A stretch of DNA of 64,000 nucleotides from G963666705 sp963666705 (GTDB taxonomy: Bacteria; Pseudomonadota; Alphaproteobacteria; CADEGL01): contig CAXXKO010000001.1 of NCBI GenBank assembly GCA_963666705.2, positions 558,001 to 622,000 of the forward strand. The letters run 5' to 3'. How positions within the stretch are numbered: position 1 is the first letter of the stretch; each line of letters begins with the position of its first letter. The position numbers and the translations under genes were made by a program. This document shows positions 28,132 to 37,413 of this stretch, one piece after another. The notes beneath the pieces are model-generated. The model did not search any database and was not told the DNA's origin. It saw only the letters and a list, made by a program, of their open reading frames with translations.

Positions 28132-30087
28132 TTACAGCGCCGCGCCGGCCCTGAGTCCTTCGAGCACCGCCTCCTCGGCGGTGCGCGGGGCGAGGCAGTC
28201 GCCGATGGGGATCGTCTCCCCCTCGAAATCCGCGAGCGCCTGCTCGAGGTCGTTGTCGGCCTGGTGGCCGAGCGCCAGGACGAGCGTCTCCACGCCCTCG
28301 CAGACTATGGGCTCGCCGCTCGTCGTGTGCTCGAAATAGGCGGTGTCGCCGTCGGCGCCGTAGAGCCGCGCGAGCGGCGTGATCTCGACCCCGAGCTTGT
28401 GCAACTCGCCGAGCCAGCGGTCGCGCACATATTGTTGGATCGTCTGGCCGGGCATGTTGCCGTTGGCGTAGAGCCGTACCCGGCAGCCATCGCGCGCCAG
28501 CTTCTCGGCCAGTCCCAGACCCACCCAGTCGCAGCGCCAGTCGGCGATGGCCACCGAGGCGCCGACGTTCGCCTCGCCCCGGATGACCTGCCAGGCGTCG
28601 ACGATGTGGGCCTCCTCCTCGCCCTCGATCGTGGGCCGGTAGGGGACGGCGCCCGTGGCCAGAACGATTGCATCCGGCGCCTCGCGCGCCACCAGCCCAG
28701 CCGTGACGGCCGTGTTCCTCACCACCTCGACGCCGGCCAGCTCCATCTCGCGGGTGAGGTTGGTGACGATGCCGCCAAACTCCGCGCGGCCGGGCAGGAG
28801 CTGGGCGAGGAGCGCCTGTCCCCCGAGCTGGCCCGCACGCTCGTAGAGGGTGACTTCGTGCCCGCGCGCCGCCGCCACGGCCGCCGCCTTCATGCCACCA
28901 GGCCCGCCGCCCGCGACCAGCACGCGGCGCGGTGTGGCGGCCGGCCGGAGGGTGCCGAACTCCAGCTCCCGCCTCGATTCCGGGTGCTGGATGCAGGAGA
29001 CGGAATAGCCCGTCAGCACGTGCCCGATGCAGGCCTGGTTGCAGGCGATGCAGGCGCGGATGTCGTCGAGCCGCCCGGCTTGCGCCTTCCCGGCCATGGC
29101 CGGGTCGCAGATCATCGCCCGCGTCATGGCGCACATATCGGCCTGGCCCGTGGCGATCACCTGCTCGGCGATGCGCGGGTCGTTGATGCGCCCGGCGACG
29201 AAGACGGGCTTGGAGACCCGCGCCCGCACCGCCGCCGCGTAGGGCGCCGTGTAGCCCGCCTCGTACAGCATGGGCGGGGCGATGTGGAGGGAGCCGCCGA
29301 GTGACGCCGAGGTGCCGGCGACGACGCTCATGTAATCGACCCCGTCCGGGGTGTCGAGCGCTTCGCAGATCGCCAGCACATGGGTATCGCTGAGACCGCC
29401 CCGGTCGCGCTCGTCGGCGGAGATGCGCAGCCCGATGGCGAAATCGCCGGTCTTGGCCCGGATGTCGGCCACGACCTCCTCGACAAAGCGCAGGCGGCGC
29501 TTGAAGTCGCCGCCATACTCGTCCTCGCGGATGTTGGTGTGGGGGTTGAGGAACTGCGAACGCAGGTAGCCGTGGCTGGCCACGATCTCGGCGCCGTCGA
29601 GCCCGGCCTCCTTGAACCTCCGGGCCGCGTCGCCGTAGCCGGCGACGACCTCCCGGACGAGGGGCCTCGGCATGGCTCTCGGCATGACGTGGAAGCGGTC
29701 GTTGGGCACGGCCGAGGGCGCCAAGGCCGCCGTGGCGCTGCCGTCCTGGGATTCGAGGATCTCGCGGCCCGGATGAAAGAGCTGGGCGAAGATCTTGCAG
29801 CCCGTCTCGTGCACCGCCTTGGCCAGCCGGCGGTAGCTGGGGATACAGTCGTCCGTCTCGGCCTTCAACATGTGGGCGTTGTAGAGCGCCGTCGGATGGA
29901 CCGACGCGATCTCGACGATGACGAGGCCGGCACCGCCCTCGGCCCGCGCCCTATGATAGGCGATCAGGGAGTCGCTCACGTCTCCCGCCGCGAGCAAGGT
30001 GCCATGGCCGCTCGAGAAGATGCGGTTGCGGACCTCGACGTTGCGGATGGTGAAGGGTGAGAAGAGGTTGGGAAATCGATCCGACAT
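28132..30087 (-). CDS. NADH:flavin oxidoreductase, Old Yellow Enzyme/dienoyl-CoA reductase type
   Basis: The 651-residue protein has an FMN TIM barrel (about 1-350), a [4Fe-4S] site CIACNQACIG...SCIQHP (around 335-355) and a C-terminal FAD/NAD(P) domain beginning VLVAGGGPGGMKAA. That is the architecture of 2,4-dienoyl-CoA reductase and trimethylamine dehydrogenase. The active-site pair SHGYLRSQFLNP is present, but the Cys that binds FMN covalently in trimethylamine dehydrogenase is not (NRIFSSGHG). The start at MSDRFP was chosen by family length. It converges on the second caspase gene with three bases between the stops. Substrate unknown. Confidence 0.85.
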   Translation of the reverse strand: MSDRFPNLFSPFTIRNVEVRNRIFSSGHGTLLAAGDVSDSLIAYHRARAEGGAGLVIVEIASVHPTALYNAHMLKAETDDCIPSYRRLAKAVHETGCKIFAQLFHPGREILESQDGSATAALAPSAVPNDRFHVMPRAMPRPLVREVVAGYGDAARRFKEAGLDGAEIVASHGYLRSQFLNPHTNIREDEYGGDFKRRLRFVEEVVADIRAKTGDFAIGLRISADERDRGGLSDTHVLAICEALDTPDGVDYMSVVAGTSASLGGSLHIAPPMLYEAGYTAPYAAAVRARVSKPVFVAGRINDPRIAEQVIATGQADMCAMTRAMICDPAMAGKAQAGRLDDIRACIACNQACIGHVLTGYSVSCIQHPESRRELEFGTLRPAATPRRVLVAGGGPGGMKAAAVAAARGHEVTLYERAGQLGGQALLAQLLPGRAEFGGIVTNLTREMELAGVEVVRNTAVTAGLVAREAPDAIVLATGAVPYRPTIEGEEEAHIVDAWQVIRGEANVGASVAIADWRCDWVGLGLAEKLARDGCRVRLYANGNMPGQTIQQYVRDRWLGELHKLGVEITPLARLYGADGDTAYFEHTTSGEPIVCEGVETLVLALGHQADNDLEQALADFEGETIPIGDCLAPRTAEEAVLEGLRAGAAL

Positions 30088-30129
30088 GGCACGCCCCCCA
30101 TGAGAGTCGCCGGCCGTACAATGTCTCGA

Positions 30130-30159
30130 CCTTGCGCAATCGCGTGACCGGGCGCAAGG
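30130..30159. promoter_or_regulatory. Inverted repeat upstream of the reductase gene
   Basis: CCTTGCGC (30130-30137) and GCGCAAGG (30152-30159) form perfect 8-base arms around 14 bases, 43 bases upstream of the minus-strand reductase start and on the far side from the LeuC-type gene. It could be an operator. Only symmetry and position support this. Confidence 0.3.
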
Positions 30160-30165
30160 GCGGCC

Positions 30166-30315
30166 GAGCTGATCCAGCGTATCGACGCCGCGGGCCTCGC
30201 CGTTCTGCTGGTGGAGCGGAACGTGGTACGGTCCCGCGCCATCGCCGACCAAGGCAATGTCATGGCGATTGACCGCGTCACCCTCCCGGTCCCCGGTCGC
30301 CGACCTCGCCCGTGA
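30166..30315 (+). pseudogene. LivF-type ABC ATPase, C-terminal remnant
   Basis: The + frame reads ELIQRIDAAGLAVLLVERN, then RAIADQGNVMAIDRVTL to a stop. This is recognisable as the last 45 residues of branched-chain amino-acid transporter ATPases (LivF), where the family has LLVEQN and ADRGYVLENG. The Walker motifs and the rest of the gene are absent. It fills most of the gap between the reductase gene and the LeuC-type gene. Confidence 0.55.
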
Positions 30316-30366
30316 AGACGGGCGCAGGCGGTCCTATCAGGGGATATGAGGGGATTGGGAGAGGCC

Positions 30367-31653
30367 ATGGCACGGCAGGCGGCCCAGACACTCGCCGAGA
30401 AGATCATCGCCCGCGCCGCCGGCCGCGACGCCGTGCGCCCGGGCGAGGTCGTCACCTGCCGGGTCGACCTCGCCATGATGCACGATTCAGGCGGGCCGCG
30501 CCGGGTCGCGCCCATCCTCGAGCGCCTGGGTGTCGGCGTTTGGGACGCGAACAAGGTCGTTGTGATGACCGACCATTTCGTGCCGGCCGTCGATGCCGAG
30601 AGCGCCCAAATCCTCGACCTCACGCGCCGCTGGGTGGCCGAGCACGGCATCCGGCACTTCTATGACATGCAGGGCATCTGCCACGTGGTGCTGCCCGAGC
30701 GCGGCCACCTGCGCCCCGGCATGTTCGTGGTCGGCGGCGACAGCCATTCGCCCACGGGGGGCGCGTTCGGCTGCTTCATGTTCGGCCTCGGCGCCACCGA
30801 TATGGCCGCGGTGCTGGTGACGGGCGAGACCTGGATCGAGGTGCCGGGGACCATCCGGGTCGCCTGGGAGGGCGCGCTCGGCCACGGGCTCTCGGCCAAG
30901 GATATGACGCTCGCCATGTGCGCCCGGCTCGGGCTCGACGGCGGCGGCTACCAGGTGGTGCAGTACGCGGGCGCGGCCGTCGAGGTGCTGCCCATGGCGG
31001 AGCGTATGACCCTCTGCAACATGGCGGCGGAGCTCGGCGCCCAGACGGGCCTCATCGCGCCCGACAGGTCGACGGGCGACTACCTCGCCGCCATGGGCGG
31101 CAATCCGCGCGAGGTCGCGCAGTGGCAAGGGGACGAGGGCGCCGAATACTTGGCGGAGCACCAGTTCGACGCCACCAGCTTGGCACCCCAGGTTGCGGCA
31201 CCCGATAGCCCGGCCAACGCAGGCCCGGCCGCGGACCATGGCGAGGTCGCGGTGCAGCAGGCCTATATCGGTGCCTGCACCGGCGCCAAGCTCGTCGACC
31301 TCCACATGGCGGCCCAGGTGCTGGACGGCCGGCACGTGGCACCAGGCGTCCGGCTTCTGGTGGCCCCGGCATCGGTCCGTGTCACTGCGGCGGCGGCGGC
31401 CGATGGGACGCTCGCCAGGCTAACGGCGGCCGGTGCGATCATGATGGCGTCAGGCTGCGGCGCGTGCGCCGGCTATGGTGCAGGTATCCTCGCGGACGGC
31501 GAGACCTGCATCTCCTCCACCGCGCGCAACGTCAGGGGCCGCATGGGATCGCCATTGGCCAGGGTCTATCTCGGCTCCCCCTATACGGTGGCGGCGAGCG
31601 CCGTGGCCGGCCGCATCGCCGACCCGCGCGAATTCCTGGAGGAGCGGCGATGA
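30367..31653 (+). CDS. LeuC-type hydro-lyase, large subunit
   Basis: This 428-residue aconitase-superfamily protein has GGDSHSPTGGAFG (around residue 122) and the [4Fe-4S] cysteines in IGACTGAK (around 303) and GCGACAGYG (around 365). It isomerises or hydrates a hydroxy-acid by moving water across a double bond. 3-Isopropylmalate dehydratase is the best-known member, but split subunits of this length also include homoaconitase and dimethylmaleate hydratase. GGGAGAGG precedes the ATG. Its stop overlaps the start of the small-subunit gene by 4 bases (31650-31653). Confidence 0.88.
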   Translation: MARQAAQTLAEKIIARAAGRDAVRPGEVVTCRVDLAMMHDSGGPRRVAPILERLGVGVWDANKVVVMTDHFVPAVDAESAQILDLTRRWVAEHGIRHFYDMQGICHVVLPERGHLRPGMFVVGGDSHSPTGGAFGCFMFGLGATDMAAVLVTGETWIEVPGTIRVAWEGALGHGLSAKDMTLAMCARLGLDGGGYQVVQYAGAAVEVLPMAERMTLCNMAAELGAQTGLIAPDRSTGDYLAAMGGNPREVAQWQGDEGAEYLAEHQFDATSLAPQVAAPDSPANAGPAADHGEVAVQQAYIGACTGAKLVDLHMAAQVLDGRHVAPGVRLLVAPASVRVTAAAAADGTLARLTAAGAIMMASGCGACAGYGAGILADGETCISSTARNVRGRMGSPLARVYLGSPYTVAASAVAGRIADPREFLEERR

Positions 31654-32165
31654 TGCTGACCGAAGGTGGTCGGGCCTGGGTCTTCGGCGACGACGTCGAC
31701 ACCGACGCGCTGGCGCCCGGTCTCTACATGAAGGGACCGGTCGAGGTGCTGGCGAGCCACTGCCTCGAGACGCTCGAGCCCGGCTTCGCGATCGAGGTGT
31801 GCCCGGGCGACGTGGTGGTGGGGGGGAGGAACTTCGGCATGGGCTCCTCCCGCGAACAGGCGGCCCAGGCGCTGCACCAGCTCGGCGTCGCCGTTGTGGT
31901 CGCCAGGTCCTTCGCGGGCATCTTCTACCGTAATGCCCTCAACCTCGGCCTCCCGGTCGCGGTCTGTGCCGAGGCGGGGCGCATCGCCGCTGGCGACCGC
32001 CTCGCCTTCGATGCCGAGGTCCGCATCATTCACAACCTCTCGCGCGGGGAGACCTATGATTGCGAGCCACTGCCCGCGCACCTCGTGGAGATGGTGAGCG
32101 ATGGCGGCCTCGTGGCCCATCTCAAGAGGAAGCTCACCGCCCGGCGGCGGGAGCACGACACGTGA
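31650..32165 (+). CDS. LeuD-type hydro-lyase, small subunit
   Basis: The 171-residue swivelling domain carries GDDVDTDALAPG near the N-terminus and GGRNFGMGSSREQA (around residue 50), which contacts the substrate carboxylate in this family. It pairs with the large subunit encoded just before it. No leuA or leuB is near, so a role in leucine synthesis is not supported by context. Confidence 0.9.
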   Translation: MMLTEGGRAWVFGDDVDTDALAPGLYMKGPVEVLASHCLETLEPGFAIEVCPGDVVVGGRNFGMGSSREQAAQALHQLGVAVVVARSFAGIFYRNALNLGLPVAVCAEAGRIAAGDRLAFDAEVRIIHNLSRGETYDCEPLPAHLVEMVSDGGLVAHLKRKLTARRREHDT

Positions 32166-32247
32166 GCGAAAGCGATCGGGCCAGCATGCCCGCCCAACTG
32201 GCCGGGGAACGCGTCGTCGGCGCACCTCTTCCCGCGCGCCCGGCGCG

Positions 32248-32398
32248 CTAGAGTGGTTCCGCTTCGATTGGACCCACTCCAGCGATTGGCTCGCTCGCGG
32301 CAGCGGACCAGGAGGTCCGCGCCTGCGCGGGCGCGCCGGACGACCGGCGGGCCGCCTTGCGGCCTGGAGCGATTCCAGTCGAGGTGGAAACGCTCTAG
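32248..32398. repeat. Palindromic intergenic repeat
   Basis: CTAGAGTGGTTCC at 32248 and, inverted, GGAAACGCTCTAG ending at 32398 enclose about 150 GC-rich bases in the gap between leuD and the minus-strand MetE-like gene. The outer arms match at CTAGAG-N-G-N-TTCC. Similar units built on CTAGAGCG are scattered between genes in many alphaproteobacteria. Here, between convergent genes, it may act as a bidirectional terminator. Confidence 0.5.
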
Positions 32399-32434
32399 AC
32401 CTCGGGTTCGCAAGATGGATCGCGGCTGGCCGCG

Positions 32435-33544
32435 CTATCCCCACACCGCTCGTGCCGTCGCGGCGACGAGGCGGAGCTTCGCCCGTTCGTCCTCGACCGT
32501 GAGGTCGTTGCCGACGACCGAGGTGGAGAAGCCGCATTGGGGGCTGAGCGCGAGGCGCTCCTTGTCCACGTAGCGCGCCGCCTCGTCGATGCGGGCGGCG
32601 AGAAACACTGCATCCTCGAGGGCCGGCCGCTTGGTGGAGACGAGGCCGAGCACGACCATGTGGTCGTCGGGGACATGAGCGAGCGGCGCGAAGGAGCCGG
32701 AGCGCGCGTCGTCATATTCGAGCAGGAGCCGGTGCGCGCGGATGTCCCGGAAGATGGGCTCCGCGATGGCCTCGTACCCGCCCTCGACGAGCCAGCGGCT
32801 CTTCTGGTTGCCGCGGCACAGGTGGAAGCCGAAGGTGACGCCAGGGACGGCGCCCATGACCGCGTTGTCGAGCTCGATACCGAGATCGAGCCATTCCTCG
32901 AGCGTCCAGCCGCGGGACTCGTAGAAGGCCCGCGTGCCGGGATCGAGGAGCAGGGGATAGTGCGGCGCGTCGATCTGGATGTAGGTGGCCCCGAGGCGCG
33001 CGAGCGCCTCGACCTCCTCGCGCAGGATGCGCACCACGTCGGCGAGGAAGCCGTCGAGGGTAGGGTATGCGCCCCGCGAGGCCTCCGGCGACCAGAAATT
33101 GACGAACAGGCCGGGGCTCGGGAGGGTCACTTTCGGGATGCACCGGGTGCCGGCGCGTAGGTAGGCGAATTCCTCGGTCGAGAGGTAGCGTTTGCGGGCG
33201 AGCTTGCCCACGACCCCGAGATCTGCGGGGCGCTCGCGCCGCCAGTCCTCGGCCCCGTCGACCCCGTGCCATTCGCCCCAGAGGAAGGCGTCCAGATCCC
33301 AGGCGCCGAAGCCCTCGACCGCCTCGGTCATCTGGCTCTGGAACGAAAGCCGGCGCATCTCGCCGTCGGTGACGACCTCGAGCCCGGCCTCCTCCTGGAG
33401 CCCGATGGCCCAGTCCACGGCGCGGTCCTCGACCGCCTTGAACGCAGCATCCGTCATGCGGCCCGCCGCCACCTCGTTCCGCGCGCGTAGGAGCTCGGGC
33501 GGGCGCAGCAGGCTGCCGACGGTATCGGCATGGGCGGAAATCAT
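32435..33544 (-). CDS. MetE-like methyltransferase (UROD/MetE superfamily)
   Basis: This 369-residue protein resembles the C-terminal barrel of cobalamin-independent methionine synthase. HADTVGSLLRP opens the chain, VTDGEMRR follows, FHLCRGN (around residue 240) holds the zinc-binding His and Cys, and LSPQCGFSTS near the C-terminus holds the second Cys. It lacks the N-terminal half of MetE. Such stand-alone proteins transfer methyl groups from varied donors to a thiol. The acceptor here is unknown. CGGGAG lies upstream of the chosen start. Confidence 0.8.
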   Translation of the reverse strand: MISAHADTVGSLLRPPELLRARNEVAAGRMTDAAFKAVEDRAVDWAIGLQEEAGLEVVTDGEMRRLSFQSQMTEAVEGFGAWDLDAFLWGEWHGVDGAEDWRRERPADLGVVGKLARKRYLSTEEFAYLRAGTRCIPKVTLPSPGLFVNFWSPEASRGAYPTLDGFLADVVRILREEVEALARLGATYIQIDAPHYPLLLDPGTRAFYESRGWTLEEWLDLGIELDNAVMGAVPGVTFGFHLCRGNQKSRWLVEGGYEAIAEPIFRDIRAHRLLLEYDDARSGSFAPLAHVPDDHMVVLGLVSTKRPALEDAVFLAARIDEAARYVDKERLALSPQCGFSTSVVGNDLTVEDERAKLRLVAATARAVWG

Positions 33545-33662
33545 GGCGGGCTCCCGAGGATGGCCGGTCATATCTTCGGCCATCGAGTGTCGGCGAGACA
33601 AGGACGAAGGGGTCGCGATCGTCGCCCTCGAAGGGGACCCGATCGCCGCGCGGGCGGCGTGG

Positions 33663-35906
33663 CTACAGAAACGAGTAGGGGTCGATATCGACCTGGACGC
33701 GGACGCTCGCGGGGACCTCGATGCGGGCGAGCCAGGCCCTGAGGCGGGCTTGGACGTTGGTGCGCCGCCCGGCCTTGAGGAGGAGCCGGCGGCGGTGGCG
33801 GCCGCGCAACAGTGCGAGTGGGGCCGGCGCCGGGCCGAGAACTGTCACGCCTTCCTCGCGCGGCGCGGCGCGACCGAGCGCCCGCGCGGTGCGCTCGACC
33901 TCTCCCTCGCGCGGGCCGGAGACGATGATCGCGACGAGGCGGCCGAAGGGCGGCATGCCGTGGCGCCGGCGGTCCTCGGCCTCGGCCGCGAGGAATCCCT
34001 CGCGGTCGCCCGAGACGAGTGCCACCATCACCGGGCTCTCCGGCATATAGGTCTGCAGCAGCACCCGGCCCGGCTTCTCGGCGCGCCCGGCGCGGCCCGC
34101 CACCTGGTAGAGGAGCTGGTAGGTGCGTTCGGCCGCGCGCAGGTCGCCGCCGGCGAGCCCGAGGTCGGCGTCCACCACGCCGACCAGTGTGAGCAACGGG
34201 AAATGATGCCCCTTGGCCATGATCTGGGTGCCGATGAGGAGGTCGAGCTCCCGCGCTTCGACAGCGCGGACGAGCGCCTGGGCCGCGTCCGGGCCGGTTA
34301 TGGTGTCGCTGGTCATGATAGCGGTGCGGTAATCGGGCCAGGCGGCGGCGACCTCGTCGGCGAGGCGCTCGACACCCGGGCCACAGGCGGCGAGCGTGTC
34401 GGTGGCCTCGCAAGCGGGGCAGATAGCGGGCAGGCGCACGAGATGGCCGCAATGGTGGCACATGAGCCGGCCGGCGAGGCGGTGCTCGACCAGCCAGGCC
34501 GTGCAGTTGGGGCAGCCGAGCCGGTGGCCGCAGCGGCGACACAGGGTGAGCGGCGCGTAGCCCCGGCGATTGAGGAACAGCATGGCCTGCTCGCCCGCGC
34601 CCACGGCCGCCTCGACGGCCGCGCGCAGGGTGGGGGAGAGCCAGCTCTGGCGTCCAGGTGTGTCGGCCCGCATGTCCACGACCTCGACCTCCGGGAGGCG
34701 CGCGCCGCCGATACGGTCCGCGAGGTGGAGCCGGTCGTAGCGGCCGGCCTTGATGTTGGCCAGCGTCTCGAGCGAGGGCGTGGCGGATGCGAGCACGATG
34801 GCGGCGCCGGTCAGCTGCGCGCGGACCACGGCCATGTCGCGGGCGTGGTAGATGACCCCGTCCTCCTGCTTGAAGGAGGTGTCGTGCTCCTCGTCGACGA
34901 CGATGAGGCCCAATTCCGCGAAGGGCAGGAAGAGGGCCGAGCGCGCGCCCACCATGACCCGGACCTGGCCCTCCGCCACCGCCCGCCAGGTGACGCGCCG
35001 CTGAGCCTGGGTGAGGTCCGAATGCCACGTCGCCGGCAGGACGCCGAAGCGGTCCCGGAACCGCGCCAGCCACTGGGCGGTGAGGGCGATCTCCGGCACC
35101 AGCACCAGGGCCTGCCGCCCGGCCTCGAGCGCTCTTGCCACGCCCTCGAAATAGACCTCGGTCTTGCCCGACCCCGGCACGCCGTCGAGCACCGTGACCG
35201 AGAACGCGTCGGCCGCGAGCTTGTCCCCGAGCGCCGTCGCCGCGGCGCGTTGATCCCCGGAAAGCGCGAAGCCGTCCCGCGCCGGATCGGGCGGCCGGAA
35301 GGGTGGCGGTGGCGCGCGGGTCTCGGCCGCGATCAGCCCCGCGCCGGCAAGGCCGCGAACGACGGAGACGCCGACGCCGGCCTCGCGCGCGAGCTCTGGC
35401 CCGGGCCTGGGCGGGCCGTCGGCGAGGACCGCGAGGACGCGTCTGCGCGCCGGCGTTAGGCGGACGCCCGATGCTTGCGCATCGACCCCGGCGGCGCGGG
35501 CATAGACGGCCTGGGGGCGCGGCGGGGCGAGTGCCGAAGGCACGCTCATGGCCATGCGCAGGACGGCGCCCGGCGGTGCCAGGGTATAGTCGGCGACCCA
35601 ATCGACCATCCTGCGCAGGGCATCGGGCATGGGCGGGGCGTCGAGCCGGTGAAGCGCGTCGCGCAGGCGCCCGGCCGCCACCTCACCGGTGCCCGCACCC
35701 CAGACGACGCCCACGACCTCGCGTCGGCCGAGCGGCACGGCCACGAAATCGCCGGGCGCGAGCGTCATCCCGGTCGGCACGCTATAATCGTAGGCGCCCG
35801 TGAGCGGCAGCGGCAGGAGCACCGCCACCCGCGGCCGGTCGGCGCCCGAACTCGGGCCGCCCGGGACAGTCCGGTCGGGGCTCCGTCTGGCGTCTATCTC
35901 GGGCAT
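33663..35906 (-). CDS. priA: Primosomal protein N' (replication restart helicase)
   Basis: PriA reloads the replisome at stalled forks. The 747-residue protein has the N-terminal DNA-binding domain (VAVLLPLPLTGAYDYSVP), Walker A GVPGSGKTE, the helicase box DEEH, HLADR, and two zinc-binding groups CRRCGHRLGCPNC and CHHCGH..CPAC. All eight cysteines are present. The start at MPEIDAR is chosen because the longer open frame runs through the opposite aldolase gene. The divergent aldolase starts 96 bases away. Confidence 0.95.
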   Translation of the reverse strand: MPEIDARRSPDRTVPGGPSSGADRPRVAVLLPLPLTGAYDYSVPTGMTLAPGDFVAVPLGRREVVGVVWGAGTGEVAAGRLRDALHRLDAPPMPDALRRMVDWVADYTLAPPGAVLRMAMSVPSALAPPRPQAVYARAAGVDAQASGVRLTPARRRVLAVLADGPPRPGPELAREAGVGVSVVRGLAGAGLIAAETRAPPPPFRPPDPARDGFALSGDQRAAATALGDKLAADAFSVTVLDGVPGSGKTEVYFEGVARALEAGRQALVLVPEIALTAQWLARFRDRFGVLPATWHSDLTQAQRRVTWRAVAEGQVRVMVGARSALFLPFAELGLIVVDEEHDTSFKQEDGVIYHARDMAVVRAQLTGAAIVLASATPSLETLANIKAGRYDRLHLADRIGGARLPEVEVVDMRADTPGRQSWLSPTLRAAVEAAVGAGEQAMLFLNRRGYAPLTLCRRCGHRLGCPNCTAWLVEHRLAGRLMCHHCGHLVRLPAICPACEATDTLAACGPGVERLADEVAAAWPDYRTAIMTSDTITGPDAAQALVRAVEARELDLLIGTQIMAKGHHFPLLTLVGVVDADLGLAGGDLRAAERTYQLLYQVAGRAGRAEKPGRVLLQTYMPESPVMVALVSGDREGFLAAEAEDRRRHGMPPFGRLVAIIVSGPREGEVERTARALGRAAPREEGVTVLGPAPAPLALLRGRHRRRLLLKAGRRTNVQARLRAWLARIEVPASVRVQVDIDPYSFL

Positions 35907-36002
35907 GAGGTATAGATTAGTGGAGGATCGTCGGCGGAGCCATGGCCGGAGGGGCGTCGGCACAAACGGGTACTTGGAACACTGGGTCTTGAAAGGCACG
36001 GC

Positions 36003-36677
36003 ATGAAATTCTTCATCGATACGGCCGACATAGACGAAATCCGCGACCTCGCCGCCTCCGGCTTGCTCGACGGGGTTACCACCAATCCCTCGCTCGTCGC
36101 CAAGTCCGGCCGCCCCTTCTTCCAGGTGCTGGAGGAGATATGCGAGGTGGTCCCCGGACCGGTCAGCGCCGAAGTCACCGCAACCGATCATGGGACCATG
36201 GTGGTCGAGGGGCGCAGGCTCGCGGCGCTCGCGCCCAACATCGCCGTCAAGGTGCCCCTCACGCCCGACGGCATCCGCGCCTGCAAGACGCTCTCGGGCG
36301 AGGGCACCATGGTCAACGTCACGCTCTGCTTCTCTCCCGCCCAGGCCATCCTCGCCGCCAAGGCGGGGGCCAGCTTCGTCTCCCCCTTCGTCGGCCGGCT
36401 CGACGATATCGGCTCGCCGGGCATGGGTCTGATCGACGAGATCTGCGCCATCTATCGCCAGTACCCCGATTTCCGGACCGAAGTGCTGGTCGCCTCCATC
36501 CGCAGTCCCCAGCACGTGGTGGAGGCGGCGAAGATGGGCGCACACGTAGCCACCATCCCGCCCCAGGTGCTGCGCCAGCTTTTCAACCATCCCCTGACCG
36601 ACAAGGGGCTCGCCGCCTTCCTCGCTGACTGGGCCAAGACTGGCCAGTCGATCCTCGAGGCCGAGGCGGCGGAGTAG
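36003..36677 (+). CDS. Transaldolase-like/fructose-6-phosphate aldolase
   Basis: The 224-residue single-domain class I aldolase has MKFFIDTADIDEI at the start, DGVTTNPSLVAKSG, and the Schiff-base lysine in NIAVKVPLTPDG (around residue 85). This short form covers both the fructose-6-phosphate aldolase (FSA) and short transaldolase (TalC) types, which cannot be separated here. It would act in the non-oxidative pentose phosphate pathway or in sugar interconversion. The next gene follows after 13 bases. Confidence 0.93.
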   Translation: MKFFIDTADIDEIRDLAASGLLDGVTTNPSLVAKSGRPFFQVLEEICEVVPGPVSAEVTATDHGTMVVEGRRLAALAPNIAVKVPLTPDGIRACKTLSGEGTMVNVTLCFSPAQAILAAKAGASFVSPFVGRLDDIGSPGMGLIDEICAIYRQYPDFRTEVLVASIRSPQHVVEAAKMGAHVATIPPQVLRQLFNHPLTDKGLAAFLADWAKTGQSILEAEAAE

Positions 36678-36690
36678 TAGGGGCGAGCCC

Positions 36691-37413
36691 TTGCCCAAGC
36701 CGAGGGACGCAAAGGCGGGCGCCCGCGAGGAGCCCACGGGCCGGCAGGTGCTCGACTATCTGCGCGAACGCCCCAACTTTTTGCGCAAGCATCCCGAGGT
36801 CATGGCCACCCTGGCGCCGCCGGCGCGCGCGTTCGGCAACGATGTGGCCGACATCCAGGAGGCCATGATCCGGCGCCTCCAGACCGACCAGCACGACCTG
36901 AAGGAGATGTACCGCGAGCTGGTCGTCACCAGTCGCGACAACCTCGCCAGCCAGGGCCGCGTTCATGCCGCGGCGCTCGCCATCCTCGGCGCCCGCACCT
37001 TCGAGCACCTGATCGAGATCGCGACAACCGACCTCGCCGTCCACCTGGAGGTGGATGTGGTGGGCCTGTGTGTGGAGACCGTGGAGGCGCCGTGCCCGCG
37101 TGCGCCCAAGGCCGGCGTGCGTATTCTGGAGGTGGCCGCGGTCGACGCGCTGATCGGGCAGGGGCGCGAGGCGCGCCTGCGCAACCATGTGGGCGGGCAG
37201 GGCGATCCCGCCGTCTTTGGCGCCGGCGCCGGCCTCGTCCATTCCCAGGCGCTGATCCGTCTCGATTTCGACACCGCCGCGCCTACCGGCCTCCTCGCCC
37301 TCGGCTCCCGGCACGACGACCGCTTCCAGGTGGGCCAGGGAACCGAGCTCCTGTCCTTCCTGGCGCGGGTCCTGGCCCGATCTATCCGCTCGTGGCTGTC
37401 TCTCCCCGCCTGA
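36691..37413 (+). CDS. DUF484 family protein
   Basis: This 240-residue protein has the DUF484 (GAF-like) pattern: VLDYLRERPNFLRKHPEVM near the N-terminus, a coiled-coil helix, and a GAF-like domain ending LLALGSRHDDRF. It starts at TTG with AGGGGCGA upstream. It overlaps xerC by 22 bases. The DUF484-xerC pair is common in proteobacteria, so a link to chromosome segregation or cell-cycle control is plausible but unproven. Confidence 0.85.
   Translation: MPKPRDAKAGAREEPTGRQVLDYLRERPNFLRKHPEVMATLAPPARAFGNDVADIQEAMIRRLQTDQHDLKEMYRELVVTSRDNLASQGRVHAAALAILGARTFEHLIEIATTDLAVHLEVDVVGLCVETVEAPCPRAPKAGVRILEVAAVDALIGQGREARLRNHVGGQGDPAVFGAGAGLVHSQALIRLDFDTAAPTGLLALGSRHDDRFQVGQGTELLSFLARVLARSIRSWLSLPA

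Noticed and set aside
30367..32165. Leucine biosynthesis operon (leuCD)
   Set aside because: No leuA or leuB is near and the subunits belong to a wider family, so the substrate is left open.
33192..35459. Long open frame on + across priA
   Set aside because: It is the antisense shadow of priA; high GC keeps it open. The translation is Arg/Gly/Ala-rich with no motifs.
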